From: Lachnospiraceae bacterium
GTDB lineage: Bacteria > Bacillota > Clostridia > Lachnospirales > Lachnospiraceae
Assembly (NCBI GenBank): GCA_017540605.1
Contig: JAFYAS010000034.1
Location: 79,518-143,517 of the forward strand
Length of the DNA stretch: 64,000 bases
Direction: 5' to 3'
Part shown: piece after piece, positions 26,408 through 36,270 of the stretch
Position numbering within the stretch: the first letter of the stretch is position 1
Layout: each line of letters opens with the position of its first letter
Translations under genes and position numbers: made by a program
The notes under the pieces: model-generated
Seen by the model: only the letters and a program-made list of their open reading frames with translations
Databases searched by the model: none
What the model was told of the DNA's origin: nothing

Positions 26408-28840
26408 ATGGCATTTTCAATACTTCCTAAAAAGGAAAAATATGAATATGAGCCCTTGGAGCTATGCCCCGGTGTAAAGGTGATATCACCGGTTTCCATG
26501 GAGACCTTTGACAAGAAAAAAAGTATTTTTGTCAAGGCCCTTTTGCTTGCCATGATACCCTTTTCTTCTCTTGCCGGTTTTTTGTCTGCCTTTGAGGTAA
26601 ATTATTATGTGCCTATAGTTTTGGTTATAGATATTCTCGCGGCGCTTTTCTTCACATATATCTACACACTTCCTCCCTGGAAAAGAGATATCTGCTATGT
26701 GTTGTTTTTCTTTGCCTTTCTCGGAAGTACCTCAATATTCAACGTACACTTAAACAGTGGTTTTTATGCTGTGGTCAATATCGTTCTTGAACGGGCTTCC
26801 GATTATTTTGATACCACAGCCATGCAGTCTTATGCTGAGGCTATTACCAACAGGACGGTCACGGTAACGGTTATGGCCTGTTATTTCGGTGTGGTTTCCG
26901 TTATTGTATTAAATCCGTTTTTCTCCGCTTATATGTCGGTTTTTATTGCGGTCATATTTTCAGTACCTGTTTATATCATACCCCTCTTCTTTGAAAATGA
27001 GCCTGATTCCCTATATATGATAATCCTTTTTTCTGCAATATTCGTAAACATTTTTCTAAATTACAGCGGCCATTTCAAGGAGCATAAAAAGCCGGAGCAG
27101 TTTGAATATACGGAACGGGGAACCGGATTCTTTGGAAAAATATTCCGAAAGCTTTTCTTTAAGAACTTTGATGAAAAAACAGATAGAAGCTTTAAGTTCT
27201 ATTATGACCGTTCATGGAAGGCCATAGGAGAGCTTATGGTAGTAGCTCTTTCCACGGTTTTGGTTACTGTAGTGGGAATCAATTCAGTGCTTCCCAAGGA
27301 CAGCTTTACCTACAGAACTCAGGATTCCTCCATCAAGGCTCAGATAAAGGATGATGTGAGCAACTTTCTATTGATGGGTATGGCGAGCCTTTTTGATGCC
27401 TATGACAGTACAGGCGGAATGAATGCGGGACAGCTTGGGGGTGTGGCATCTGTCTACAATGATTATCAGACCGATCTTATCGCAACCTTTGTGCCGAGGA
27501 GCTACGATACAGTCTATCTAAAATCATTTATCGGTGAATCATATATGGGGGATCATTGGGAGAAATGTGAGGACAATTTCTTCGCACCCTACGATAAGGT
27601 GGATGGTGATACTAAGGCCACTATGGATATCAGATATGTGGGAGCGGATACAAGATATCTTTTAGCACCCTACTATACTGATATGAACAAGATTAAGAAT
27701 CTGGATAGCGGAGTAACCTACAGAGAAGACGGCTTTGGAATAAACTTTGGGGATTATATCCGATATGATTTTTATCCCATAAATGAAAAGGGAGAAAAAA
27801 TGGAGGATGTTGATCCCAAATATCTTGAGGTTCCTGATCTTAATAAAGAGGCAGTCGCTGAGTTTGCAGAGAATGCAGGGCTTTCCGGCACTCCTGAAGA
27901 GATAGTAAAGCAGGTTGCTGACTACTATGAAGAAAACTATCCTTATACTTTAAGACCTGGATCGCTTCCCAGGAAAACACTTTGGTCAAAGACTGAGGAG
28001 GACTTTGTAAACTATTTCCTTCAGAAGAATAAGAAGGGCTTTTGTGTGCATTTTGCTACTGCTGCAACTCTTATATTCAGATATATGGGTATTCCCGCAA
28101 GATATGTGGAGGGCTATGTTATTCCCTACTCGGCTGTTATGGATGGTGAGCTTTTAGAGGATAAGAAGGTATCCGATTATTATGTCGGTGAGAATCCTTT
28201 TGGTGAATCCGCAGTCGTAAAAGCAGAGGTCAACGACTCTATGGCGCATGCCTGGTGTGAGGTTTTGATCGATGGCAAATGGGTGGTAGCTGAAACTACG
28301 CCTCCCTCTGATGAGGAAGAGGACTATGATGATATCTGGACACTTTTTGGCAGACTTCTTAACGGCGGCAATCAAAATGATGTGGACGATAACGGAGCTA
28401 CCAATGATGCAGGGGTAACATTTTCCATGGATGAGCTTTCATGGGTGTGGAAGACTGTGCTCGTCATCATCTTGAGCGTAGTGTTGTTCTTTGTCTTTAG
28501 GTTCTCTTATAAAAAGCTTAAAAGGATCATAAGCTATCATAGAAGAGACGCAGCAGAGAATACGGTGGCATATTACAGATATATATGCAATTATATGAGG
28601 ATAGCCTTTCCAGAGTTTAACAAATGTGCAAGTCACAAGGAGCAGCTTGAGTTTTTAACTGGAGAAAAGGAAAGTGTAAGAATAGATGAGCTTTCACAGG
28701 CCGTGGAAAGGATAAGCTATGGTACCGGTGTAGAAAAAGAATTTTCCAAGGATATAAAGAATAAGCTTAAGCTTATATTTAGAGAGGGAAGAGGAAGACT
28801 TTCCTACATCACAAGATTTTATCTGTTCTTCAAGATATAA
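26408..28840 (+). CDS. Large membrane transglutaminase-like protein
   Basis: 810 residues. Several N-terminal membrane helices (about residues 40-220), one near 280, an outside transglutaminase-core domain and one C-terminal helix near 680-700. The core has G-F-C-V-H-F-A (Cys 546) and A-H-A-W-C-E-V (His 614). The third position, normally Asp in a D-P-T motif, appears as Glu 629 in A-E-T-T-P-P, so the triad would be Cys-His-Glu. Such proteins accompany MoxR and DUF58 in many bacteria. Likely acts on peptides or cell-wall links outside; exact role unknown. RBS AAAGAAAG is weak. Followed by a two-way terminator. Confidence 0.9.
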   Translation: MAFSILPKKEKYEYEPLELCPGVKVISPVSMETFDKKKSIFVKALLLAMIPFSSLAGFLSAFEVNYYVPIVLVIDILAALFFTYIYTLPPWKRDICYVLFFFAFLGSTSIFNVHLNSGFYAVVNIVLERASDYFDTTAMQSYAEAITNRTVTVTVMACYFGVVSVIVLNPFFSAYMSVFIAVIFSVPVYIIPLFFENEPDSLYMIILFSAIFVNIFLNYSGHFKEHKKPEQFEYTERGTGFFGKIFRKLFFKNFDEKTDRSFKFYYDRSWKAIGELMVVALSTVLVTVVGINSVLPKDSFTYRTQDSSIKAQIKDDVSNFLLMGMASLFDAYDSTGGMNAGQLGGVASVYNDYQTDLIATFVPRSYDTVYLKSFIGESYMGDHWEKCEDNFFAPYDKVDGDTKATMDIRYVGADTRYLLAPYYTDMNKIKNLDSGVTYREDGFGINFGDYIRYDFYPINEKGEKMEDVDPKYLEVPDLNKEAVAEFAENAGLSGTPEEIVKQVADYYEENYPYTLRPGSLPRKTLWSKTEEDFVNYFLQKNKKGFCVHFATAATLIFRYMGIPARYVEGYVIPYSAVMDGELLEDKKVSDYYVGENPFGESAVVKAEVNDSMAHAWCEVLIDGKWVVAETTPPSDEEEDYDDIWTLFGRLLNGGNQNDVDDNGATNDAGVTFSMDELSWVWKTVLVIILSVVLFFVFRFSYKKLKRIISYHRRDAAENTVAYYRYICNYMRIAFPEFNKCASHKEQLEFLTGEKESVRIDELSQAVERISYGTGVEKEFSKDIKNKLKLIFREGRGRLSYITRFYLFFKI

Positions 28841-28842
28841 AA

Positions 28843-28878
28843 AAAGAAAAGAGATCCCGAAGATGGAATCTCTTTTTT
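28843..28878. terminator. Two-way terminator between transglutaminase gene and tRNA-Gln
   Basis: GAGATCC and GGAATCTC pair with one bulged A around CGAAGAT. A-runs before and T-runs after (TTTTTT on plus, TTTTCTTTTTT on minus) let it end both the plus-strand gene and the minus-strand tRNA. Confidence 0.85.
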
Positions 28879-28880
28879 AG

Positions 28881-28952
28881 CTGGGGTACCAGGATTCGAA
28901 CCTGGAAATGCTGGAATCAGAATCCAGTGCCTTACCATTTGGCGATACCCCA
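28881..28952 (-). tRNA. tRNA-Gln (anticodon CTG)
   Basis: Reading the minus strand, a full cloverleaf is present: acceptor TGGGGTA/TACCCCA, D stem GCC/GGC, anticodon stem CTGGA/TCCAG with loop TTCTGAT (anticodon CTG, reads CAG), and T stem CCAGG/CCTGG with TTCGAAT. The U1-A72 pair and discriminator G are typical tRNA-Gln identity elements. CCA is not encoded, so it must be added by the nucleotidyltransferase. A very good promoter lies upstream. Confidence 0.97.
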
Positions 28953-28968
28953 TCGCTCACGAATCATT

Positions 28969-28997
28969 ATTATAATTGATGTGTTATAAAAAATCAA
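28969..28997 (-). promoter_or_regulatory. Promoter of tRNA-Gln
   Basis: On the minus strand TTGATT (28992-28997), a 17-base spacer and TATAAT (28969-28974). The start would lie only about ten bases before the mature tRNA. Confidence 0.88.
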
Positions 28998-29038
28998 GTA
29001 CTTTTTTAAAAAAATTCACGAGATTTGAATTCCGACAC

Positions 29039-29066
29039 TTGAAAGAGATTTGGTTTTGTGTTAAAT
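29039..29066 (+). promoter_or_regulatory. Promoter of the thioesterase operon
   Basis: TTGAAA (29039-29044), a 16-base spacer and TTAAAT (29061-29066). Reasonable match, placed about 40 bases before the gene start. Confidence 0.5.
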
Positions 29067-29108
29067 TGTCTATTGATTGCTTGGGGAAGATGTAAAAGAG
29101 GTAGGATC

Positions 29109-29813
29109 ATGTACGAATTAAAGACTAAGGTTTTCTACAGTGATATAGCAGAGGATGGCCTTGCTCACCCTCATCAGTTGATGGATTATTTACAGAATTG
29201 CTCTGTGTTGGATTCAGAATCAATTGGAAAGGGAGCGTTAAAGCTTCATGAGACAGGCTTTGCTTGGATAGTTTCTTCATGGAATATCGAGATAGACAGG
29301 TATCCGGAGTTTATCGAGGAGCTGACCATCAGAACCTGGCCCTATGCTTTTGACAGGCTTTACGGACACAGGAATTTTGATATATTGGATAGTCAGGGAA
29401 TAGAGATAGTTAGGGCGGATTCCCTTTGGGTGATGATTAATATTGAAAAGGAAATGCCTAAAAGATTGACAAAAGAGGATATTGAGGGTTATATCATAGG
29501 TGAGAGAATAGATATGGCGCCTATGGAAAGAAAGCTTCCTATGATCGACGCGGGAGATAAGCTTGAACCCTTCCGTATCAGAAGAATGGATATAGATACC
29601 AATTCCCATGTGAACAATGCCAGATATATCGCTATGGCGGAGGAGTATCTGCCAAAGGACAGACTACCAAAAACTGTTAAGGTAATGTATAGAAGAGCAG
29701 CAAAGTTCGGCAATAAGATTTTTCCAGTTGTAAAAAAACAAGAGGAAAAGCTGATGGTGGATCTTTGCGACAGTGAATATAAGCCCTTTGTGAGTGTTGA
29801 ATTCACTCTTTAA
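29109..29813 (+). CDS. Acyl-ACP thioesterase (FatA type)
   Basis: 234 residues, double hotdog fold. F-Y-S-D-I-A-E-D-G near residue 9 and L-M-D-Y-L-Q-N-C-S are typical of the N-terminal hotdog; in the second, D-T-N-S-H-V-N-N-A-R-Y-I (about residues 162-173) provides the catalytic Asn and His. The enzyme frees fatty acids from acyl-carrier protein. ATG 29109 is used because GAGGTAGGA lies before it; a longer frame from 29058 has no ribosome site. Followed after 12 bases by the CvfB-like gene. Confidence 0.9.
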   Translation: MYELKTKVFYSDIAEDGLAHPHQLMDYLQNCSVLDSESIGKGALKLHETGFAWIVSSWNIEIDRYPEFIEELTIRTWPYAFDRLYGHRNFDILDSQGIEIVRADSLWVMINIEKEMPKRLTKEDIEGYIIGERIDMAPMERKLPMIDAGDKLEPFRIRRMDIDTNSHVNNARYIAMAEEYLPKDRLPKTVKVMYRRAAKFGNKIFPVVKKQEEKLMVDLCDSEYKPFVSVEFTL

Positions 29814-29825
29814 AATGGAGTAATT

Positions 29826-30656
29826 ATGATAGAGTTAGGAAAATGGCAAAAGCTTAAATGTATAAGAAGTAAGGATTTTGGTGTATATCTTGGTGAAGAG
29901 GAGCAGGGTGAGACCGTGCTTTTACCGAGAGCACAGGTGCCGGAGGATTTAAAGGCCGGAGGTATGATAGATGTATTTGTCTACAGAGATTCGGAGGACA
30001 GACTTATCGCAACTGTCAATATGCCTCTTATCACTATGGAGGAGATAGTGCCCTTAAAATGTGTGAGTGTCACCGATATAGGTGCATTTATGGATTGGGG
30101 ACTTGAAAGAGATATATTTCTTCCCTTCAAGGAACAGACCGAGAAAGTGAAGGTAGGTAAGGAATATCTTGTACGACTTTACGAAGACAAGACCGGAAGA
30201 CTATGTGTGAGCATGAGGCTTTACGGATATCTTAGTCAGGAATCGGGATATGAAGAGGGCAATGAAGTCGACGGTATGGTCTATGAGACAAGTGATGAAT
30301 GGGGAGCCTTTGTAGCGGTTGAGAATAGCTATTCGGCACTTATACCAAAAAAGGAGCTTATGGTTGAGCTTCATCCGGGAGACAAGATTCACGCAAGGAT
30401 CGCGAGGGTGCTTCCTGACGGAAGGCTGTCCTTAAGCCTCAGAAAGCCTGCTTATCTTCAGATGGATGAGGATGAAGAAAAGATCCTTACACTTCTTGAT
30501 TCATACGACGGAGTTCTTCCTTTTACCGAAAAGGCATCTCCGGAGGTTATAAAAAGAGAGCTTTCTATGAGCAAGGCGGCATTTAAAAGAGCTGTCGGCG
30601 GTTTATATAAAAAGAGAAAGATTGCCCTTGAGGGTGGAAAGATAAGAAAGATATAG
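29826..30656 (+). CDS. CvfB-like S1-domain RNA-binding protein
   Basis: 276 residues. Three S1-like OB folds in a row (about 1-65, 66-140, 142-212; G-A-F-M-D-W-G and W-G-A-F-V-A-V mark two of them) and a C-terminal winged helix (about 220-276). This is the architecture of CvfB/YitL proteins, which affect virulence or stress gene expression post-transcriptionally in other Firmicutes. Expected in the cytoplasm. Spacing to neighbours (12 bases each side) suggests the thioesterase-cvfB-ridA-CPBP-MATE genes are one transcript. Confidence 0.9.
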   Translation: MIELGKWQKLKCIRSKDFGVYLGEEEQGETVLLPRAQVPEDLKAGGMIDVFVYRDSEDRLIATVNMPLITMEEIVPLKCVSVTDIGAFMDWGLERDIFLPFKEQTEKVKVGKEYLVRLYEDKTGRLCVSMRLYGYLSQESGYEEGNEVDGMVYETSDEWGAFVAVENSYSALIPKKELMVELHPGDKIHARIARVLPDGRLSLSLRKPAYLQMDEDEEKILTLLDSYDGVLPFTEKASPEVIKRELSMSKAAFKRAVGGLYKKRKIALEGGKIRKI

Positions 30657-30668
30657 GAGGAAGATATC

Positions 30669-31052
30669 ATGGAGAAAAAAGTTATCAGTACAAAGAGAGC
30701 GCCTCAGGCCATCGGACCTTATTCACAGGCTATTGAGGTGAATGGAATGATTTATACATCCGGAGTTGTACCTCTTGATCCCGAGACCGGAGCAGTGGTA
30801 GAGGGAGATGTAAGTGCTCAGGCAGAAAGAGTATTCACCAGTATGAAGGCACTTTTAGAGGATGCCGGATCGTCTATGGAGAATGTGGTAAAGACAACTC
30901 TCTTCATAAAGAATATGAATGATTTTGCTACCATCAATGAGATCTATGCAAAGTTTTTTACCGGAGATTTTCCTGCAAGAAGCTGTGTGGAGGTAGCAAG
31001 ACTTCCCAAGGATGTGCTTTTAGAGCTTGAGGTTATTGCAATAAAAAATTAG
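30669..31052 (+). CDS. ridA: RidA family enamine/imine deaminase
   Basis: 127 residues, the normal length. A-P-Q-A-I-G-P-Y-S-Q-A-I at the N-terminus, F-P-A-R-S-C-V-E-V-A-R-L-P (substrate-binding Arg) and L-E-L-E-V-I-A-I (catalytic-water Glu) are present. RidA removes reactive 2-aminoacrylate and related imines made by PLP enzymes. AGGAGGAAG precedes the ATG. Confidence 0.96.
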   Translation: MEKKVISTKRAPQAIGPYSQAIEVNGMIYTSGVVPLDPETGAVVEGDVSAQAERVFTSMKALLEDAGSSMENVVKTTLFIKNMNDFATINEIYAKFFTGDFPARSCVEVARLPKDVLLELEVIAIKN

Positions 31053-31069
31053 TTTAGGGGGATGACATA

Positions 31070-32098
31070 ATGGTTCAAAAGAACATAAAGCATGCCAATC
31101 TTTTTTGGCTTTTCCTGATCATTGTATTTATTATATTGCAGGTAGTTATAGGGAGGATGGATCTTGGCATTGTGCCAAGGATAGCGATCCTTCAGGGCTT
31201 TATCATTGTAGCATGCTTTGTATATCTAAAGCTTGATAAAAGAGATATAAAGGAGACTCTTCATCTTCAGGGCTTTCATATCGGATCCGCATTTTTGGTC
31301 ATATTGCTTGCGATCTGCTTATCACCTGTTATATCCTTGATCAATGCTGTAAGTATGTTATTTGTAGAAAATGCAGTGACTAGTACCTTGAGCGAGCTTA
31401 CAAATATAGGTCTTTTGCCTGCACTGCTTTTAGTGGCACTTACACCTGCTGTTGCTGAGGAGCTGACCTTTAGAGGAGTGCTTTTCGGAACCTACAGAAA
31501 AACCGACAGACTTGTTAGTGCAGTGTTTGTGTCGGCGTTGGCATTTGGACTTATGCATATGAATCTCAATCAGTTTTGCTATGCATTTGTTCTTGGTATA
31601 GTTATGGCGGTTTTAGTTGAGATCACGGGAAGTATATTTGCATCCAGTCTATTGCATTTCTGTTTTAACGGCTCTTCTATGGTTCTTTACTTTGTTATGA
31701 AATGGCTTCCTGATTTTATGGAGAAGCTTATGAAGGATTATCCTGATCAGTTTACACCTCAGACAAAGGAGATGTATGAAACTACCATAGCTCAGTTAAG
31801 AGATACCCTGTCAGGAAATACTGTGATTCAAAGAGAGCAGTTGGTAGAGGCTATCTATAAATATATCCCTGCAGCTATCGTAGGTCTTATCTTTGCAGTC
31901 CTTTTGCTTATTGCCATAGCATCATTAAATAACAGAACTGACAATCTGAAGGCTTTGATCGGAAAGAAGACAACAGCTGTTGCAGCAGCTTATCCTGAGG
32001 ATCGTGCTGCAAAGCTTGTTACAGTTGGTTATATTATCTCGGCTATTATCTGTGTGGGAATGTGTGTGCTTGCATTTTTTGCTGAAAAATTAGTATAG
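31070..32098 (+). CDS. CPBP-family intramembrane metalloprotease-like protein
   Basis: 342 residues with about eight membrane helices. E-E-L-T-F-R-G (about residues 130-136), F-G-L-M-H near 164 and L-L-H-F-C-F-N near 198 are the three Abi/CPBP motifs holding the glutamates, His and Asn of the active site. The protein continues after the CPBP domain with a soluble insert and two extra helices at the C-terminus. Family members process prenylated proteins or give bacteriocin immunity; no bacteriocin gene is seen here, so the role is open. Confidence 0.9.
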   Translation: MVQKNIKHANLFWLFLIIVFIILQVVIGRMDLGIVPRIAILQGFIIVACFVYLKLDKRDIKETLHLQGFHIGSAFLVILLAICLSPVISLINAVSMLFVENAVTSTLSELTNIGLLPALLLVALTPAVAEELTFRGVLFGTYRKTDRLVSAVFVSALAFGLMHMNLNQFCYAFVLGIVMAVLVEITGSIFASSLLHFCFNGSSMVLYFVMKWLPDFMEKLMKDYPDQFTPQTKEMYETTIAQLRDTLSGNTVIQREQLVEAIYKYIPAAIVGLIFAVLLLIAIASLNNRTDNLKALIGKKTTAVAAAYPEDRAAKLVTVGYIISAIICVGMCVLAFFAEKLV

Positions 32099-32114
32099 AA
32101 AAAGAGGAACTTCG

Positions 32115-33494
32115 ATGAGTGAAGTTAAAAATACCGGGGGCAATCCATTAGGGATTGCCCCTGTTAAAAGTTTGATGTTAAAATTTGCGATACCGAGTAT
32201 TATCGCTATGTTGGTTGGAGCTCTCTACAATATTGTAGATCAGCTCTTTATAGGAAATTATGTGGGCTCCAATGGAAATGCGGCAACAAATATTGCATTT
32301 CCCTTGACTACCGCCTGTCTTTCCATATCTCTTCTTTTTGGTATAGGTGGAGCATCCTGCTTCAACCTGAATATGGGAAAGGGCGAAAAGGAGAAGGCAC
32401 CGTATTTTATCGGCAATTCAGCCTTTATGCTTTTCTTTTCGGGAGTGGTATTAAGTATCATAGCGGAGCTTTTTCTTGATGATTTTTTGATTTTTTTCGG
32501 ATCACCTGCTGAGGTACTGCCTTATGCTACGGAGTATGTGAGAGTAACTGCCATAGGCTTTCCCTTTTTGATGCTCACAACCGGAGGCGGACATCTGATA
32601 AGAGCTGATGGTAGCCCTAAGATGACTATGGTTACATCTATGACGGGAGCCATCATAAATACTGCCTTGGATGCGGTATTTGTCATAGGCTTTAAGTGGG
32701 GAATGTTCGGTGCGGCTCTTGCAACGATCATCGGGCAGATCATTTCTGCGATCATCGTCATTGTTTATCTTGCAAACTTTAAGACAGTACCACTTATATT
32801 TAAACATTTTAAAGTGAGATTTTCCTGTATAGCTCAGACAGCCGCTATAGGAATGGGATCCTTTATCAATCAGATAGCCATGATGTTTGTCCAGATCATA
32901 CTGAACAACTCTCTGAAATACTACGGTGCAAGATCTGTTTACGGAGAGGCTATTCCCATAGCTGTTGCAGGTATTGTTATCAAGGTTGCCATGCTGTTTT
33001 TTGCGGTGGTCATAGGTATTGCCCAGGGCTCTCAGCCTATTGAGTCATTTAATTACGGTGCGAAAAATTATAAGAGGGTGAGAGAGGCCTATAAGGATGC
33101 TTTGATAGCAAGCGGAGTGATATCCGTTATCGGCTTTGCTTTGTTCCAGTTTTTTCCAAGAAATATCATTGCACTTTTCGGTGATGGCTCGGAGGAGTAT
33201 TTTGAATTTGGAGTAAGCTATTTTAAGATTTATCTCTTCTTTATCTGTTTGAACTTTTTGCAGCCGGTTACGGCAACATTTTTCACATCCATAGGTAAGG
33301 CCTTCAAGGGAGCATTTTTGTCCCTTACCCGTCAGGTACTCTTCCTTATTCCTCTGATACTCATACTTCCGAGGTTTATGGGAATAGACGGAATCCTTTA
33401 CTCAGGCCCTATTTCTGATGCCATGGCTATCATAGCTACTGTTATTATGGCATATTTTGAATTCAGGGGTATGAAAAAGTTGGAAAAAGGTTGA
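32115..33494 (+). CDS. MATE-family efflux transporter
   Basis: 459 residues with about 12 membrane helices. The MATE pattern D-Q-L-F-I-G-N-Y-V-G-S near residue 40 and G-I-A-Q-G-S-Q-P near residue 298, with inverted half repeats, place it in the DinF/NorM-type sodium- or proton-driven drug exporters. RBS AGAGGA. Starts 16 bases after the CPBP gene; the promoter of the chemoreceptor begins within its last codons. Confidence 0.94.
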   Translation: MSEVKNTGGNPLGIAPVKSLMLKFAIPSIIAMLVGALYNIVDQLFIGNYVGSNGNAATNIAFPLTTACLSISLLFGIGGASCFNLNMGKGEKEKAPYFIGNSAFMLFFSGVVLSIIAELFLDDFLIFFGSPAEVLPYATEYVRVTAIGFPFLMLTTGGGHLIRADGSPKMTMVTSMTGAIINTALDAVFVIGFKWGMFGAALATIIGQIISAIIVIVYLANFKTVPLIFKHFKVRFSCIAQTAAIGMGSFINQIAMMFVQIILNNSLKYYGARSVYGEAIPIAVAGIVIKVAMLFFAVVIGIAQGSQPIESFNYGAKNYKRVREAYKDALIASGVISVIGFALFQFFPRNIIALFGDGSEEYFEFGVSYFKIYLFFICLNFLQPVTATFFTSIGKAFKGAFLSLTRQVLFLIPLILILPRFMGIDGILYSGPISDAMAIIATVIMAYFEFRGMKKLEKG

Positions 33495-33520
33495 TGTAAC
33501 AACATTTTTTTGGTAAAATA
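33492..33520 (+). promoter_or_regulatory. Promoter of the chemoreceptor gene
   Basis: TTGATG (33492-33497), 17-base spacer, TAAAAT (33515-33520) with TGG before it. It overlaps the stop of the MATE gene. Downstream, GGGACAAA (33533-33540) and TTTGTCTC (about 33551-33558) could form a leader hairpin. No sigma-28 motility-type promoter is seen. Confidence 0.6.
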
Positions 33521-33600
33521 TAAAGGATTGTGGGACAAAGAGGAGAAGATTTGTCTCATAGTCCTTTTGTAGTAAAATATATTTGCTGGAGGTATCGAAT

Positions 33601-35334
33601 ATGAATGAATCAGTAAGAGCAAGGGGAAAGAGGATGTCACTTACTTTGAGGATCACGCTTTATGCATTGGGACCATTGCTTGTGCTTGCCGTACTCCTTA
33701 CTGTTGTGGGAAGCTTAGAGATCAAAAGGGGTATAGAGCAAGAAGCCTTTGACAAGCTTAAAGTAACAACCAAGGCCTTGGAGGCATGGGCTGATACCTA
33801 CAGTAAGGGTGATTATTCCGTTGATGTCAGCGGCAACCTCCTAAAGGGCGGTGCCAACATGACAAGGAATGTTGAACTTCTTGATGAATTGGTAGAGGGA
33901 CAGGATATAGATGTTACCATATTCTTTGATAAGACCAGAAGACTCACCACATTGATCGATGAGCAGACAGGTGAGAGGATCGTTGGAACTGATGCCGGTG
34001 ACGAGGTATATGAGACTGTCGTAAAGAAGGGCGAGGATTTTCAGGCTAAGAATCTTACCATCAACGGAAAGAAATACTGTGCTTATTATGTGCCCATTGT
34101 AAATAAAGACGGACAGAATGTGGGTATGTTCTTTGCGGGTATGCAGACTGCAGAGATGGAGAAGTTCATCAACAAGACAGTAAGTCAGCTGATCTTATTG
34201 GCTGTTATAGTTACCCTCATCGCTTTGGTGGTGATCATATTCGGTGTGCTCAGTATAAAGAAGGCTCTTAAGGCTTCATCAGAGGCTGTGGATGCACTTA
34301 GTCAGGGTGATCTTCAGGTGGAGATCGATCCCGCGGCCCTTACAAGAAACGATGAGCTGGGTGATGTGGCAAGAGAGGTTGCAGCACTTCGCGACAAGCT
34401 GATAGAGGTTATCTCAGAAGTTAAGAATTCAACTGTAGTGCTCAATGATTCAGGTATGGATCTCAATCAGATGGCTTCCGAATCAGGACTTACTGCAGAG
34501 GATATCAGTCATGCTGTTGAGGGTATTTCTGAAGGAGCTGTAACTCAGGCGTCTGAGATAGAGACCGCATCAGGACATATTTCAGATATGGGTGATATGA
34601 TCGGTGAGATCGTAAATGGTGTAACATCACTTAATGATACATCGGATGATATGGAGAGCAGCAGAGATTCTGCTATGAGGATCATTGATGAGCTTACCGA
34701 ATCAAATCAGGAGACCCTTTCTGCTATTCAGAATATTGATACACAGATCAAGGTGACCAATGAGTCGGCTACCAAGATCGGAGAGGCAGTAAGGATCATA
34801 ACTGCCATAGCAGATGAGACAAACCTTCTTTCACTCAATGCTTCAATTGAGGCAGCGAGAGCGGGTGAAGCAGGAAGAGGCTTTGCCGTTGTTGCATCAC
34901 AGATACAAAAGCTTGCTGAGCAATCCAATGAGGCATCTGCAAGGATAGCATCCATTATCGACAATCTCTTGATGGAATCAGGAAAGACCGTAGAGATCAT
35001 GAGCGAGGTTCAGACTATCGTGAATGCACAGTCTGAGAGGATTGAGAAGACGAAGACTGAATTTGAGGCTGTATCCGGAGGTATAGAGGAGAGCAGAGTT
35101 GGTACCGGCAACATAAAGCGTCAGACCGAGGTATGCGACAAGGCACGTTCGGAGATCGTGGATATCATCAACAGTCTTTCTGCTATTTCCGAGGAGAATG
35201 CGGCTTCTACCGAACAGACCAATGCTTCCATGGAGGAGCTTTCAGCAACCATCAATATACTTGCAAGCTCTGCACAGAATCTGTTACAGCTTGCAAAAGA
35301 CCTAGAAGCAGATATCAGCTTCTTTAAACTATAA
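33601..35334 (+). CDS. Methyl-accepting chemotaxis protein
   Basis: 577 residues. Membrane helix about 16-38, outside single-Cache-type sensing domain about 40-195 (with Y-C-A-Y-Y-V-P-I and G-M-F-F-A-G), second helix about 198-222, HAMP to about 275, then the signalling domain with the hairpin tip [20 protein letters not shown] near residue 405. It should pass a ligand signal to CheA/CheW. ATG 33601 is used, with GGAGG nine bases before; the TTG at 33583 is before that site. No other chemotaxis genes are near, so it is an orphan receptor. Confidence 0.95.
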   Translation: MNESVRARGKRMSLTLRITLYALGPLLVLAVLLTVVGSLEIKRGIEQEAFDKLKVTTKALEAWADTYSKGDYSVDVSGNLLKGGANMTRNVELLDELVEGQDIDVTIFFDKTRRLTTLIDEQTGERIVGTDAGDEVYETVVKKGEDFQAKNLTINGKKYCAYYVPIVNKDGQNVGMFFAGMQTAEMEKFINKTVSQLILLAVIVTLIALVVIIFGVLSIKKALKASSEAVDALSQGDLQVEIDPAALTRNDELGDVAREVAALRDKLIEVISEVKNSTVVLNDSGMDLNQMASESGLTAEDISHAVEGISEGAVTQASEIETASGHISDMGDMIGEIVNGVTSLNDTSDDMESSRDSAMRIIDELTESNQETLSAIQNIDTQIKVTNESATKIGEAVRIITAIADETNLLSLNASIEAARAGEAGRGFAVVASQIQKLAEQSNEASARIASIIDNLLMESGKTVEIMSEVQTIVNAQSERIEKTKTEFEAVSGGIEESRVGTGNIKRQTEVCDKARSEIVDIINSLSAISEENAASTEQTNASMEELSATINILASSAQNLLQLAKDLEADISFFKL

Positions 35335-35355
35335 GATTAAGGAGAATTATTAAAA

Positions 35356-36084
35356 ATGTCAGGACATTCAAAATTTGCGAACATCAAGCATAAGAAGGAA
35401 AAAAACGACGCCGCCAAGGGAAAGATGTTTACCATCATCGGTAAGGAGATCGCGGTAGCTGTAAAGGAGGGAGGACCCAATCCCGACAACAACTCAAAGC
35501 TTCGTGATGTTATCGCAAAGGCAAAGGCCAACAACATGCCCAATGATACCATCAAGAGAGGTATAGACAAGGCAGCCGGAGATGCAGGTTCCATCAACTA
35601 CGTACAGAATACCTATGAGGGCTATGGCCCCAACGGAACAGCTATCATCGTTGAATGTCTTACGGACAACAACAATAGAACCGCAGCCAATGTAAGAAAT
35701 GCGTTCACAAAGGGCGGCGGCAATGTAGGTAACCAGGGCTGCGTCTCCTATATGTTTGACAAGAAGGGTCAGATCATCATATCCAAGGAGGACTATGAGG
35801 CGGATGCGGATGAGCTTATGATGACAGCTCTTGATGCAGGTGCTGAGGATTTCTCTGAAGAGGAGGATAGCTTCGAGATACTTACCGATCCCGATGATTT
35901 TTCTGCTGTCAGAGAGGCACTTGAGAATGCGGGCATCCCTATGGTTTCTGCAGAGGTTACCATGATCCCTCAGAACTATGTGGAGCTTACGGATGAAGAG
36001 GATATAAAGAAGATCAACAAGATACTCGATCTTTTAGATGAGGATGATGATGTACAGAATGTATATCACAATTGGGACGAATAA
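35356..36084 (+). CDS. yebC: YebC/PmpR family protein (TACO1 homologue)
   Basis: 242 residues, full length. [14 protein letters not shown] and [10 protein letters not shown] are family signatures. Family members were long annotated as transcription regulators and are now linked to translation of difficult peptide stretches. AAGGAGAA before the ATG. Followed closely by a 51-residue gene. Confidence 0.96.
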   Translation: MSGHSKFANIKHKKEKNDAAKGKMFTIIGKEIAVAVKEGGPNPDNNSKLRDVIAKAKANNMPNDTIKRGIDKAAGDAGSINYVQNTYEGYGPNGTAIIVECLTDNNNRTAANVRNAFTKGGGNVGNQGCVSYMFDKKGQIIISKEDYEADADELMMTALDAGAEDFSEEEDSFEILTDPDDFSAVREALENAGIPMVSAEVTMIPQNYVELTDEEDIKKINKILDLLDEDDDVQNVYHNWDE

Positions 36085-36110
36085 TAGCCGGTGTGTCGGA
36101 GGTGTATCAT

Positions 36111-36266
36111 TTGAAGGATGAGGATATGACTGTAGAGGAGCTTATCTCATTTTTAGATGAGGAGACAGCAAAGGGAACGGGGCGCTATGGAGTGACTCCT
36201 ACTGAGGCTGTCGAGACCGGTGTGATCATTGGCAATTATGACCATGGTAGGAATTTAGGAGATTGA
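36111..36266 (+). CDS. 51-residue protein with the L-I-x2-L-D-x5-GTG motif
   Basis: A TTG start at 36111 is supported by GGAGGTG at 36098-36104, eight bases upstream; the first ATG at 36126 has no good site. The product has L-I-S-F-L-D, five residues, G-T-G, then a Val/Thr/Glu-rich end closing with N-Y-D-H-G-R-N. The motif spacing equals that in the protein at 24177-24383. Coded between yebC and the MreB-like gene with 4 bases to the latter. Unknown function; shorter than most annotation cut-offs. Confidence 0.7.
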   Translation: MKDEDMTVEELISFLDEETAKGTGRYGVTPTEAVETGVIIGNYDHGRNLGD

Positions 36267-36270
36267 TGAG

